From Ralstonia soli (GTDB taxonomy: Bacteria; Pseudomonadota; Gammaproteobacteria; Burkholderiales; Burkholderiaceae): a stretch of 64,000 nucleotides of DNA. The stretch spans positions 496,001 through 560,000 of the forward strand of contig NZ_JAMXHT010000001.1 of assembly GCF_023955655.1 (NCBI RefSeq), read 5' to 3'. Numbering within the stretch: position 1 is the stretch's first letter; the number at the start of each line of letters is the position of its first letter. The translations under genes were made by a program, and so were the position numbers. The notes under the pieces were generated by a model, which made no database searches, was not told where the DNA came from, and saw only the letters and a program-made list of their open reading frames with translations. Below are positions 49,299-58,435 of this stretch, piece by piece.

Positions 49299-50423
49299 TT
49301 GATCACCTGCCGTACACCCCGGCTCGAGGTACGCGTCGTCGAGGGCCGGTCTGTTGCCTTTCTCTCCGGCGACTGGACCACGCTCGCTCTGGCGGAACGC
49401 GCCGGCGTGCGCAGCGCGCGCCAGCAGATCCGCGCCGGCCTGGACAACGCCAACGCGTGGTGCCTGACCGAAGTCGGCCGTATCGACCACTTCGGCGCGC
49501 AACTGCTCTGGCGCGCCTGGGGCAACCAGTGGCCCGAACACCTCGATGCCCGCCCCGACCAGCGCCGCATGATCGACCGCGTAGCCAAGCTCGACCCCGG
49601 CGGCTGGAAGCAACGCCTGGCGCCGCGCATCAACCCGGTGGCGATCCTCGGCGAGGGCATGCTCGATTTCTTCGACCACGCCCGCAACGGCATCGCCATG
49701 GTCGGCCAGCTCGTGTTCGACTTCGGCATGTTCCTGCGCGCGCCGCACCGCGGCCCATGGCGCGAGATCTCCGCCAACATCTACAGCACCGGCTACAAGG
49801 CGCTGGGCATCACCGCGCTGGTGGGCTTTCTGATCGGCATTGTGCTGAGTTACCTGTCGGCCAACCAGTTGCGCGTGTTCGGGGCCAGCATCTTCATCGT
49901 GAACATTCTGGGCATGGCCATCATCCGCGAACTGGGGCCGGTGCTGGCCGCCATCCTGGTGGCGGGGCGCTCGGGCTCGGCCATTACCGCGCAGATTGGT
50001 GTGATGCGGGTGACGGAAGAGCTCGATGCGATGCGCGTGATGGGTATCTCACACGGCTTCCGGCTGATCCTGCCCAAGGTGATAGCGCTGGCGATTGCCA
50101 TGCCGTTGCTGGTGGCATGGACGGATTTGCTTGCACTGGGCGGCGGCATCCTGGCGGCCAAGTTCCAGCTCGACATCAGCCCGACGTACTTCATCACCTC
50201 GCTGCCCGATGCGGTGCCGGTGGCCAACCTCTGGCTCGGCATCGGCAAGGGCGTGGTGTTTGGCATGCTGATCGCGCTGGTGGCGTGCCACTTCGGCCTG
50301 CGCATCCAGCCCAACACGCAGAGCCTGGGTGAGGGCACGACCACGTCGGTGGTGGTGTCGATCACCATCGTGATCCTGGCCGATGCGGTGTTCGCCATTC
50401 TCTTCAAGGACGTCGGCATATGA
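49299..50423 (+). CDS. MlaE family lipid ABC transporter permease
   Basis: Inner-membrane permease of 374 residues. An N-terminal STAS-like region (about 1-105) precedes the MlaE domain with its conserved loop AIIRELGPVLAAILVAGRSGSAITAQIG and about six membrane helices. It would move phospholipids between the inner membrane and the MCE protein. The start is a TTG at 49299 with GGAG seven bases before it; the ATG at 49239 overlaps a promoter-like TACAAT. The stop overlaps the ATPase start by four bases (ATGA). Confidence 0.92.
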   Translation: MITCRTPRLEVRVVEGRSVAFLSGDWTTLALAERAGVRSARQQIRAGLDNANAWCLTEVGRIDHFGAQLLWRAWGNQWPEHLDARPDQRRMIDRVAKLDPGGWKQRLAPRINPVAILGEGMLDFFDHARNGIAMVGQLVFDFGMFLRAPHRGPWREISANIYSTGYKALGITALVGFLIGIVLSYLSANQLRVFGASIFIVNILGMAIIRELGPVLAAILVAGRSGSAITAQIGVMRVTEELDAMRVMGISHGFRLILPKVIALAIAMPLLVAWTDLLALGGGILAAKFQLDISPTYFITSLPDAVPVANLWLGIGKGVVFGMLIALVACHFGLRIQPNTQSLGEGTTTSVVVSITIVILADAVFAILFKDVGI

Positions 50424-51298
50424 CGCGACCGCGCCATCCGCACGTTGAGCACGCGCCAGCTGCACCGGCCATCACGCCAGCCCGCGAGCGGGTGATCGAG
50501 GTGCGCAACGTCACCAAGCGCTACGGCAAGGTGACGGTGCTCGACAACATCGACCTGGACGTGTTTCGCGGCGAGGTGCTCTCCATCGTCGGCGGCTCGG
50601 GCAGCGGCAAGACGACGCTGCTGCGCCAGGTGGTTGGGCTGGAAAAGCCCACCTCGGGCACGATCCACATCTTTGGCGAAGAGCTGACCTGCCAGGTTGG
50701 CAATGACTTGCAGTCGATGCGCAACCGCTGGGGCATGCAGTTCCAGCATGGCGCGCTGTTCTCGGCGTTATCCGTGATCGACAACGTGGCCTTGCCGATG
50801 CGCGAGCTGCGCACGCTGCCCGATGCGTTTGTGCAGCGCGTGGCGATGCTCAAGCTGCAGATGGTGGGGCTCAAATCGACCGATGCCGACAAGATGCCGT
50901 CGGACCTGTCGGGCGGCATGATCAAGCGCGTGGCACTGGCGCGCGCGTTGTCGCTGGAGCCCGAACTGGTGTTTCTGGACGAGCCGACCGCCGGGCTGGA
51001 CCCGCGTGCTTCCGACGACTACGTCGCGCTCATCCGCGAGTTGCGTCAGGAGCTGGGTTTGACGGTGGTGATGGTCACGCACGATCTGGACACGCTGGTG
51101 GCGCTGTCCGACCGCATCGCCGTGCTGGCGGATCGCAAGGTGCTGGCCGCCGCGCCGATCGAGCAGATCATTCAGGTCGACCACCCGTTCATCAAGGAAT
51201 ACTTCCTGGGCGAGCGGGGGCAGCGGGCACTGATGGCCTTGGGCCCGCAAATGACAGAAGTCGTGGCGGCCGCCACGCTTGCAGTGCAGGAGGATTGA
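50420..51298 (+). CDS. ABC transporter ATP-binding protein, MlaF-like
   Basis: ATPase of 292 residues. Walker A is GGSGSGKTT, the signature LSGGMIKR has Met as in MlaF, and Walker B is LVFLDEPTAGLD. The N-terminal 25 residues are extra. It energises the MlaE permease encoded upstream and is coupled to it by an ATGA overlap. Its stop overlaps the next start (TGATG). Confidence 0.95.
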   Translation: MTRPRHPHVEHAPAAPAITPARERVIEVRNVTKRYGKVTVLDNIDLDVFRGEVLSIVGGSGSGKTTLLRQVVGLEKPTSGTIHIFGEELTCQVGNDLQSMRNRWGMQFQHGALFSALSVIDNVALPMRELRTLPDAFVQRVAMLKLQMVGLKSTDADKMPSDLSGGMIKRVALARALSLEPELVFLDEPTAGLDPRASDDYVALIRELRQELGLTVVMVTHDLDTLVALSDRIAVLADRKVLAAAPIEQIIQVDHPFIKEYFLGERGQRALMALGPQMTEVVAAATLAVQED

Positions 51299-52278
51299 TG
51301 GAAAACAAAGCCCACGCATTTCTGGCCGGGCTGTTCACGATCGGGTTGGCGATCTTCATTGCGCTGGCCGTGATGTGGTTCAACCGCGACCAGACCGTGC
51401 GCGTACCGTACGACGTGGTCACGCGCTCGACCGTCAACGGGCTGAACCCGCAGGCCGCCGTGAAGTATCGCGGCCTGGATGTCGGCAAGGTCGACAGCAT
51501 CCGCTTTGACGACAAGGTGCCCGGGCAGATCGTGGTGCGCGTGCTGGTCGACAAGGACGCGCCCATCACTACCACCACCTACGGTCGTCTGGCTTACCAG
51601 GGCGTGACGGGCCTGGCCTACGTGCAGCTCGACGATCGCGGTTTCGATTCGGGCAACGACGGCGGCAAGCGCACGCCCAACCCCACGCATCTGGAAACCT
51701 CGGCCAAGGCGCCTGCGCGTATCCGCATGGAAGCGGGCTTCCTCGACGAGCTCGACAAGCGTGGCGACCAGATGCTCTCCAAGCTTGACCAGACGCTGAG
51801 CTCGCTGTCGGTCATGTTTGACGACGAGCACCGCCAGCAGATCACGGCATCGCTGCAGTCGTTCCAGTCGACCATGGACAGCTACAAGGCGCTGGCCCAG
51901 CAAGCCGAGCCGACCGTGCGCAAGCTGCCGCAGATTGCCGACAACCTGGATTCCACATTGGTGGCCACGCGCAAGCTGACACAATCGCTGGCGGACCCGA
52001 AGGGGCCGTTGATGGGGACGCTGGCCGGCGCCGGCTCCGACCTGACCGCAGCCACGCAGTCGATGCAATCGGCCGCCAACGTGCTGACCTACGAAACACT
52101 GCCGCAACTCAACGGCTTTGCGCGTGAAGCCCGCCAGGCCGTGCGCGGTTTCGACCATGCCGTGACTGACTTCAACGCCCGGCCGCAGAGCGTGCTGTTC
52201 GGCCCCGCGCCCGGCGTGCCCGGCCCCGGCGAGATCGGCTTCACCGCGCCCGCCGCACGGGTTTCGGCCCAGCCCTGA
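51298..52278 (+). CDS. MCE-domain lipid-binding protein, MlaD-like
   Basis: Inner-membrane-anchored periplasmic protein of 326 residues. A membrane helix (about 8-25) is followed by an MCE domain (about 37-115: TRSTVNGLNPQAAVKYRGLDVGKV) and a long helical region (about 135-290) rich in Leu, Gln and Asp. MlaD-type MCE rings shuttle lipids across the periplasm. The long helical tail exceeds that of E. coli MlaD (about 180 residues) and suggests a tube-like extension. It is translationally coupled to the ATPase. Confidence 0.9.
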   Translation: MENKAHAFLAGLFTIGLAIFIALAVMWFNRDQTVRVPYDVVTRSTVNGLNPQAAVKYRGLDVGKVDSIRFDDKVPGQIVVRVLVDKDAPITTTTYGRLAYQGVTGLAYVQLDDRGFDSGNDGGKRTPNPTHLETSAKAPARIRMEAGFLDELDKRGDQMLSKLDQTLSSLSVMFDDEHRQQITASLQSFQSTMDSYKALAQQAEPTVRKLPQIADNLDSTLVATRKLTQSLADPKGPLMGTLAGAGSDLTAATQSMQSAANVLTYETLPQLNGFAREARQAVRGFDHAVTDFNARPQSVLFGPAPGVPGPGEIGFTAPAARVSAQP

Positions 52279-52287
52279 GGAGAATTC

Positions 52288-52953
52288 ATGCCGATGTTGT
52301 CTGCTGTCCTGCGTCACACACTCAGCCGCGCGCGTGCGGTATCCGCGCTGACGGCGCTGTCGCTGGTGGCTGCCTGCTCCAGTGCGCCCGTGGCACCGAC
52401 CGCCCTGTACGACTTCGGGCTCGCCCCGGCCACCACCGATGGCACCCGTCTGCCGACCGCCTTGCGCGTGGCCGACGTGGCCGGCCCGGGCTGGATGGAC
52501 GGCAACGCGATCTACTACCGCCTGGCCTATGCGCAAAGCCAGCGCACCGACGCCTACGCCAACAGCCGCTGGGTGGAATCGCCCGTGAACCTGTTCGACG
52601 CTCGCTTGCGCAACGCGGCGGCCGCACGCGGCCAAGTGGTGGGCTATCCCACGCCCGACGTGCCGAGCTTGCGCGTGGAGCTGGTCGACTTCTCGCAGGT
52701 GTTCGACCGGCGCGACGCCAGCCGCGGCGTGGTGCGGCTGCGGGCGACGGTCACGCTGGCGCGCGGCGTGATCGACCAGCGCGTGGTTCAGGCCGACGCG
52801 CCTGCGCCCAGTGCCGATGCGGCGGGCGGCGTGGCGGCGCTCACGCAAGCGTCCGACAAGGCCATCGGCGAGGTGCTCGACTGGGTGGCGGGTTTGCCGC
52901 TGGGGGCGCCCGGTCAGGCCACCGCTGGCGCATCCGGGGTGCACCCGCGTTAA
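52288..52953 (+). CDS. ABC-type transport auxiliary lipoprotein (PqiC-like)
   Basis: Lipoprotein of 221 residues. A signal peptide ends in the lipobox VAAC (Cys30), followed by a PqiC/ABC-auxiliary domain (LYDFGLAPATTDG, RLAYAQSQRTDAYANSRWVESPVNLFDARLR). Such lipoproteins lie at the outer membrane and receive lipids from MCE tubes. GAGGAGAATTC precedes the ATG. With the three upstream genes it completes a four-gene MCE transport operon. Confidence 0.88.
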   Translation: MPMLSAVLRHTLSRARAVSALTALSLVAACSSAPVAPTALYDFGLAPATTDGTRLPTALRVADVAGPGWMDGNAIYYRLAYAQSQRTDAYANSRWVESPVNLFDARLRNAAAARGQVVGYPTPDVPSLRVELVDFSQVFDRRDASRGVVRLRATVTLARGVIDQRVVQADAPAPSADAAGGVAALTQASDKAIGEVLDWVAGLPLGAPGQATAGASGVHPR

Positions 52954-53067
52954 CCCTCCTCCGGACGGCGGAACCATCCGCGATGTGCCGCATCGGACGC
53001 TATCATGGGCGGCTTTTTTTCAAGCACGTCCATCCCTTCTTCTAGACAGAGACAGCAGCTCCCTCCG

Positions 53068-54258
53068 GTGACGGCCCTCCACTCGCATCCTGCCGCGCCC
53101 ACCCCGCATCGCCACTCGCCGCTTGCGCGCGCCGGGCTGGGGTGGTTCGTGCTGCTGGTCGTCTATGCCAGCCTGTATCCGTTTGCGGGTTGGACGGATA
53201 CCGGCGTGTCGCCGTTTGCCTTTATCACGGCGCCGCTGCCGCGCTACAACACCGGCTTCGACATCCTGACCAACGTGTGGGGCTACATGCCGTTGGGCAT
53301 GCTGACGGTGCTGGCGGTGCATCCGCGCATCACCGGCTGGCGCGCGGTGCTGCTGGCGCTGCTGGGCGGGCTGGTGCTCTCTGGCGCCATGGAGGCCATC
53401 CAGACCTACCTGCCGACGCGCGTGTCCTCCAACGTGGACCTGGCCACCAATACGCTCGGTGCGCTGGTGGGCGGCATCGTCATGGTGCCGTTCTCGGCGC
53501 GGCTGATCGACCGGGGCGGGCTGCGCCGCCTGCGCCGCCGCTGGTTCGAGCCGCATGCCACGTTTGCGATCCTGTTGCTGCTGGCGTGGCCGTTTGCGCA
53601 GATCTTTCCGCAGGAGTTTCTGTTCAGCATGGGCGGGGTGATCCGCAGCATCCTGCTCGATCCGTCGCCGGATGCATTTGTGGTCAACCTGGTCAACAGC
53701 TGGTTTCCTGGGCTTTTTGACTGGCAAGACAAGCTGCAGGCGCACCCCGAAGCGCTGCAGCGCCAGGAGCTGCTCGAAGCGCTCATCACCGCGTGCAGTT
53801 GGATCGGCACGGGGCTGCTGGCCACCGTCGCCATGCGCCGCGATGCGCCCGTGCTGCGCCTGCTGGCCGCGCTGCTGGCGGGGGCGCTGGTCGTCAAGGG
53901 CGGGGCGACGCTGCTGCAGTTTCCGGCGAGCGGGGCGTGGGATTGGCTGGCGTCGGGGGCGCGGTTCGGGCTGATCGTCGGCTCGCTGGTGCTGGTGCTG
54001 CTGGTGCGCCTGCCGCGCTGGCTGCGCGGGGCACTGGCCATGACGCTGCTGATCGTGCTGATCATTCTCTCCAACGTGCTGCCGCCGAGCCCGTATTCGT
54101 GGGTGTCGGCGCAGGCCTGGCGGCTGGGGCGCTTCGTCCACTTCAACAGCCTGTCGCAGTGGATCGGCTGGCTGTGGCCGTTCCTTGGTCTCGGCTATCT
54201 GGCCTGGCGCGCCGAGCAGACGCAACTGCAGCGCCGCGACAGCAAGCGCCCCGACTGA
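53068..54258 (+). CDS. VanZ-like membrane protein
   Basis: Integral membrane protein of about 396 residues. The N-terminal VanZ-like domain has helices and the segment FDILTNVWGYMPLGML, followed by about five more C-terminal helices. VanZ relatives are associated with teicoplanin resistance or envelope glycan functions; this one is longer than VanZ (about 160 residues). The start is uncertain: the frame opens at an ATG at 53005 whose bases overlap a TATCAT promoter hexamer, so the GTG at 53068 is favoured. It follows the lipoprotein gene but has its own promoter-like sequence. Confidence 0.78.
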   Translation: MTALHSHPAAPTPHRHSPLARAGLGWFVLLVVYASLYPFAGWTDTGVSPFAFITAPLPRYNTGFDILTNVWGYMPLGMLTVLAVHPRITGWRAVLLALLGGLVLSGAMEAIQTYLPTRVSSNVDLATNTLGALVGGIVMVPFSARLIDRGGLRRLRRRWFEPHATFAILLLLAWPFAQIFPQEFLFSMGGVIRSILLDPSPDAFVVNLVNSWFPGLFDWQDKLQAHPEALQRQELLEALITACSWIGTGLLATVAMRRDAPVLRLLAALLAGALVVKGGATLLQFPASGAWDWLASGARFGLIVGSLVLVLLVRLPRWLRGALAMTLLIVLIILSNVLPPSPYSWVSAQAWRLGRFVHFNSLSQWIGWLWPFLGLGYLAWRAEQTQLQRRDSKRPD

Positions 54259-54411
54259 GCGCTGCCGGTGCCTCATCCATTCGTGCAAGTCAGTGGCGAT
54301 GCGTCGCGTCGCCATGATGTTTCGTCACGCGGCCGACACGAATTCTTTCTACCTTAGCGCCTGATTACCGACGGGCGTCGCATGCGCTGGCCTGTCATCA
54401 GGAGGCCATCC

Positions 54412-54645
54412 ATGTGTGGGCGCCGCGCTGCCAGTCGACTGCCGTTTCACGCCGCCTATTTCCTCGCGGCGATGTTCGTGCTTGCGCTGAGTGCGTGCGA
54501 CGCGGCGGATCCGCATGTGCCGGCCGTGGTGCGTGCGCAGGCTGCCGCGCTTTCACCGTCTTCCGCTCCGTCTTCCCCGTTGTCCCCTGGGGCCGTTGCT
54601 TTGCCGAACGGCCTTGCGCCGCCCGTGATTCACACCGTCGATTGA
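54412..54645 (+). CDS. Small predicted lipoprotein upstream of phospholipase C
   Basis: Protein of 77 residues. A signal-anchor helix ends in LALSAC (lipobox Cys about 29), followed by a low-complexity Pro/Ser/Ala mature part. AGGAGG lies six bases before the ATG, strongly supporting translation. It lies 74 bases before the phospholipase gene on the same strand, and may be an accessory or chaperone-like partner in the manner of plcR in plcHR operons; there is no sequence match I can claim. Function is unknown. Confidence 0.65.
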   Translation: MCGRRAASRLPFHAAYFLAAMFVLALSACDAADPHVPAVVRAQAAALSPSSAPSSPLSPGAVALPNGLAPPVIHTVD

Positions 54646-54719
54646 GCCTCGGTGTTCCAGTCAGGTGCCCTCAAGTTGTTCCCCCCCAAACCCCAAGCAC
54701 ACATCAACAGGACGAGAAC

Positions 54720-56822
54720 ATGACCTCCAAGAGCCGCCGTGGTTTTCTCCGTTCCGCCGCGCAACTGGCTGCCGCATCCGCGGCCGTGGGCGCGGTGCCC
54801 GAAGGCATCCGTCAGGCGCTGGCGATTCCCGCCCATAACGCGCACCGCAACATCGAGGACGTGCAGCACATCGTGATCCTCATGCAGGAGAACCGCTCGT
54901 TCGACCACTACTTCGGCACGCTCAAAGGCGTGCGCGGGTATGGCGATACGCGCACCATCACGCTGCCCACGGGCAAGAGCGTGTGGCACCAGCCGGTGGC
55001 CGGCGGTGTGGGCGAAGTCCTGCCCTTCCGGCCGAGCGCGCCCGATCTGGGTCTGCAGTTCCTGCAAGACCTGCCGCACGGCTGGAACGACACGCACGCT
55101 GCCGTCAACGGCGGCCGCTACGACGGCTGGGTCCCGCACAAGGGCACCACGACGATGGCGTATCTGACGCGTCAGGACATCCCGTTCCACTACGCGCTGG
55201 CCGACGCTTTCACCATCTGCGACGCCTATCACTGCTCGACGCCCACTTCGACCGACCCGAACCGCTACTACATGTGGACGGGCTACGTCGGCAACGACAA
55301 CGTCGGCGGCGGCCCCGTGATCGACAACGCGGAGGCCGGCTACGGCTGGTCGACGTATCCGGAAGTGCTCGAAGCCGCCGGCATCTCGTGGAAGATTTAT
55401 CAGGACATCGGCACTGGCCTGGACGCCAAGGGCTCGTGGGGCTGGACGAGCGACGCCTACATCGGCAACTACGGCGACAACGCGCTGCTGTACTTCCACC
55501 AGTACCAGAACGCGCAGCCCGGCAGCCCGCTGTACGAGAAGGCGCGCACCGGCACCAACGCCGCCGCCGGCGAGGGCTACTTCGACATCCTCAAGCGCGA
55601 CGTGCAGAACGGCACGCTGCCGCAGGTGTCGTGGATTGCCGCGCCGGAGGCGTTCTCCGAGCACCCGAACTGGCCGGCCAACTACGGCGCCTGGTACATC
55701 GACCAGATTCTGCAGATCCTGACCTCCAACCCCGAGGTGTGGAGCAAGACCGCGGTCTTCGTTACCTACGACGAGAACGATGGCTTCTTCGACCACCTCG
55801 TACCGCCGTTCGCATCGTCCGGCAGCAATGGTCTGTCAACGGTGGATACGATGGGCGAAACCTTCCCGGGCAACAGCAAGTACGGCGCGGGCAGCTACGG
55901 CCTTGGCCAGCGCGTGCCGATGCTGGTGGTGTCGCCGTGGTCCAAGGGTGGCTTCGTGTGCTCGGAGACGTTCGATCACACGTCGATCATCCGCTTCATC
56001 GAGCAGCGCTTTCAGCGCACGCACAACGTCAAGTCGCCGAACATCTCGAAGTGGCGCCGCGCGGTGTGCGGTGATCTGACATCCGCGTTCAACTTCGCCA
56101 CGCCCAACGAGGTGGTGCCCGCGCTGCCGAGCACCACGGCCTACGTGCCGAAGGACAAGCTGCGCCACGCCAGCTACGTTCCGCTGCCGCCGCTGGTGCA
56201 GGCCGTACCGAAGCAGGAAGCGGGCATGCGCCCGTCGCGCGCATTGCCGTACGAGCTGTTCGTGCGCGGCCGCCAGGACGAGGCTGCCGGCAAGTTCCAG
56301 CTCGAGTTCATCAACACCGGCGATGCGGGCGCTGTGTTCATCGTCTACACCGCCGGCAGCACGGAGGCACCGCGCACCTACACGGTCGAAGCCGGCAAGC
56401 GCCTGTCGGACACGCTGACCGTGAACGCCGGCGGCGCATACGACTTTACGGTGCATGGCCCGAACGGCTTTCTGCGCCGCTTTGTCGGCAAGCTCGCGCT
56501 GTCGGGCCTGCTGCGTCCGCACGGCCGCGCGCTGGAGGTGAAGGAAGGCTATGACGTCGCCAACGGCAACCTGCAACTGCGCCTCATCAACCACGGCCGC
56601 GCACCCACGGTCTTCACGATCCGGAACGCCTACACAGGCGAGAGCGTGCAGCGCGAAGTGCGCGGCGGTGACGATGCCTCGGTGTACCTGGACCTGCGCG
56701 GCCAGCACGCCTGGTACGACGTGACCGTCAAGGCCAGCACCGATGCCGGCTTCGAGCGTCGCCTGGCCGGCCACGTGGAGACCGGCCGCACCAGCGCATC
56801 CGATCCGGCGCTCGGCGCATAA
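54720..56822 (+). CDS. plcN: Phosphocholine-specific phospholipase C (PlcN/PlcH-type), Tat-exported
   Basis: Secreted enzyme of 700 residues that removes phosphocholine from phosphatidylcholine. The twin-arginine signal SRRGFLR at residues 5-11 is followed by a hydrophobic segment. The catalytic phosphoesterase domain (about 45-500) begins HIVILMQENRSFDHYFGT and contains CSTPTSTDPNRY. Two C-terminal DUF756 repeats are present (RGRQDEAAGKFQLEFINTG and GYDVANGNLQLRLINHGR). Its N-terminus is set by the Tat motif. The betaine pathway genes lie 3.4 kb downstream. A strong terminator follows. Confidence 0.93.
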   Translation: MTSKSRRGFLRSAAQLAAASAAVGAVPEGIRQALAIPAHNAHRNIEDVQHIVILMQENRSFDHYFGTLKGVRGYGDTRTITLPTGKSVWHQPVAGGVGEVLPFRPSAPDLGLQFLQDLPHGWNDTHAAVNGGRYDGWVPHKGTTTMAYLTRQDIPFHYALADAFTICDAYHCSTPTSTDPNRYYMWTGYVGNDNVGGGPVIDNAEAGYGWSTYPEVLEAAGISWKIYQDIGTGLDAKGSWGWTSDAYIGNYGDNALLYFHQYQNAQPGSPLYEKARTGTNAAAGEGYFDILKRDVQNGTLPQVSWIAAPEAFSEHPNWPANYGAWYIDQILQILTSNPEVWSKTAVFVTYDENDGFFDHLVPPFASSGSNGLSTVDTMGETFPGNSKYGAGSYGLGQRVPMLVVSPWSKGGFVCSETFDHTSIIRFIEQRFQRTHNVKSPNISKWRRAVCGDLTSAFNFATPNEVVPALPSTTAYVPKDKLRHASYVPLPPLVQAVPKQEAGMRPSRALPYELFVRGRQDEAAGKFQLEFINTGDAGAVFIVYTAGSTEAPRTYTVEAGKRLSDTLTVNAGGAYDFTVHGPNGFLRRFVGKLALSGLLRPHGRALEVKEGYDVANGNLQLRLINHGRAPTVFTIRNAYTGESVQREVRGGDDASVYLDLRGQHAWYDVTVKASTDAGFERRLAGHVETGRTSASDPALGA

Positions 56823-56835
56823 GCTGCGTCCAAGC

Positions 56836-56876
56836 AAAACGGCCCGCTGGCGTGGTCTGCCAGCGGGCCGTTTCTT
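56836..56876. terminator. Bidirectional terminator of the phospholipase gene and the peptide operon
   Basis: A 15-bp perfect stem (left arm 56837-56851, AAACGGCCCGCTGGC) with a seven-base loop ends in TTTCTTT on the plus strand and in T residues on the minus strand. It separates plcN (ends 56822) and the 36-aa peptide gene (ends 56889). Confidence 0.93.
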
Positions 56877-56888
56877 TGATGCGCAGCG

Positions 56889-56999
56889 TCAGAGCTGCTT
56901 CGTGTACGTGCGTGCCTGATACAGCGCCAGCGCGGCCAATCCGACGATCATCACGATCGCCAGCACGTCGGCAAACGGGTAACCCCAGAAGTGCGTCAT
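56889..56999 (-). CDS. 36-residue single-pass membrane peptide
   Basis: Peptide of 36 residues, missed by length-limited gene callers. It begins MTHFWGYPFADVLAIVMIVG and has one strong membrane helix (about 10-27: DVLAIVMIVGLAALALYQ) and a basic tail ending KQL. The ATG overlaps the upstream winged-helix stop by four bases (ATGA), evidence that it is translated. It may be a small regulator or subunit of the EamA-type transporter encoded in the same unit, but that is inference. Confidence 0.75.
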   Translation of the reverse strand: MTHFWGYPFADVLAIVMIVGLAALALYQARTYTKQL

Positions 57000-57298
57000 G
57001 GCGTGGTCTCCTTCGGTTCAGTGTCGAGCAGGCCGGTATCGGCCATGCGCTGACGGCCGAACTCGGTAATGACGTAGCGGAAGTGCACCTTGCCGGTGGC
57101 TTCGTCCAGTGTGTCCTCAGGTGTCTGCACCAAGCCGCCGGAATACAGGTCGGCCAGGATGGCGCGCACGCTGCCCGTCCAGTAGTCGTCTTCGGGTTTG
57201 CCGTATTCCTGCAGCGCGCGGTGCGCGATGTCGTTGTCCCACAGCGCATCGCCCTCGGCCAGCAGTTGCAGGATGTAGCCCTTCATGTGCAGTTTCAT
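56996..57298 (-). CDS. Winged-helix regulatory-like small protein
   Basis: Protein of 100 residues, MKLHMKGYILQLLAEG ... EYGKPEDDYWTGSVRAILADLYSGGLVQ ... YVITEFGRQRMADTGLL. Its pattern of helices and a C-terminal wing (VHFRYVITEFGRQRM) suggests a PadR-like or similar winged helix that could bind DNA or act as a transporter-linked sensor. It overlaps the transporter gene by four bases (ATGA) and the peptide gene by four bases, so the three genes are coupled. Confidence 0.7.
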   Translation of the reverse strand: MKLHMKGYILQLLAEGDALWDNDIAHRALQEYGKPEDDYWTGSVRAILADLYSGGLVQTPEDTLDEATGKVHFRYVITEFGRQRMADTGLLDTEPKETTP

Positions 57299-58362
57299 GC
57301 GTGCGTTTCCGTGGTTGTGGGGGCCGAGCCCCGAATGACTTCGAGGTTCTCCGAGCTTTCCGAGACCATCACGAAGCCGCCGAAGATCACCAGCGCCAGC
57401 CCGATCAGGAAGTACCACTCCGGAAACTGCAGCGTGAAGAGGGCCGTGAAGATCGTGGCGAACATCGCGTAGAACGCCCCCAGCGCTTGCCCGCGCCCCA
57501 CGCCGATCAGCGGGAACGACTTGTACCAGGCCACCGCGCAGAATGCGAAGGTGAGTCCGCCCGCAGCCAGCCACAGCAGCGCTTTGCTGTGCACAACGCC
57601 AGAGACGATGTCCATCACCGGGACCGGCACGTGTGCAAACAGCGCGATGGCCGGCAGCACGAAGAGGGCCCAGATGATGGCCTCGGCGGTGTAGCGGATG
57701 GAGACCCCGCAGTCCGGGTCGGACACATCCATGGCGCGGCCGACGATGGCGCCTTCCAGCCCCCAGCCGAGGGCCGCCATGGCGCCGCCCAGGTAGCCGA
57801 GCCACTGGTTGCCGCCGCTGTGCGACTCGGCCAGCAGCGCCGGTGCATAGATCGCCACGCCGCCGCCGATGATGATGAGAATGCCTACCGCAGCGCGGGC
57901 GCTGATGCGCTCGTTGTACCAAAGCTTGGCCACCGTGGCGCCCACCACCGGATACAGCAGGCCCGCCACCGCCGCGAACACCGCGCCCACGTAGCCCATC
58001 GCCAGATACGAGCCGAAGTTCGCCATCAGCCCGCCAGCAATCGCCGCAATCACATACCAGCGCGAAATGTGGCGGAATTGCCCCATGGTGCGGAAGTAGT
58101 CGCCCAGCTTGCCGAGCACGGCCAGCCAGAGCCACTGGAACACCACCACCAGCACGCTGTTGAACGCCGTGATGACGGCCGCGCAGACCAGAAAGACATG
58201 CGGATCGGACAAGTCAAGCGACGCAAATGGGCGCTCATGCCAGACGGCCGTGCCCGGCACGTACCAGGCGCCCCACAGGATGGCGGCCCACAGCGCCCAG
58301 CGGTAGCCCCACTGCAGCGTGCGTTTGTGATGCGCCGCGCGGGCGGCGGAGGATGAAGCCAA
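57295..58362 (-). CDS. EamA/DMT family transporter
   Basis: Integral membrane protein of 355 residues with about ten helices in two EamA repeats (AAIAGGLMANFGSYLAMGYVGAVFAAVAGLLYPVVG and AAGGLTFAFCAVAWYKSFPLIGVGRGQALGAFYAMFATIF). The N-terminus is extended and basic. It carries small metabolites such as amines or amino acids in this family; the substrate is unknown. Its promoter on the minus strand shows TTGGTT, 17 bases, then TAACTC, and the TTGGTT overlaps the inverted repeat at 58436-58446. Next upstream is the HTH-PAS regulator. Confidence 0.87.
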   Translation of the reverse strand: MASSSAARAAHHKRTLQWGYRWALWAAILWGAWYVPGTAVWHERPFASLDLSDPHVFLVCAAVITAFNSVLVVVFQWLWLAVLGKLGDYFRTMGQFRHISRWYVIAAIAGGLMANFGSYLAMGYVGAVFAAVAGLLYPVVGATVAKLWYNERISARAAVGILIIIGGGVAIYAPALLAESHSGGNQWLGYLGGAMAALGWGLEGAIVGRAMDVSDPDCGVSIRYTAEAIIWALFVLPAIALFAHVPVPVMDIVSGVVHSKALLWLAAGGLTFAFCAVAWYKSFPLIGVGRGQALGAFYAMFATIFTALFTLQFPEWYFLIGLALVIFGGFVMVSESSENLEVIRGSAPTTTETHA

Positions 58363-58435
58363 AACGATCTCCCTGTTCTGCGCGTCAGCGGCAAACCTGC
58401 CGGGTGACGCTTGAGTTACTGGGGGTATAGAAATT

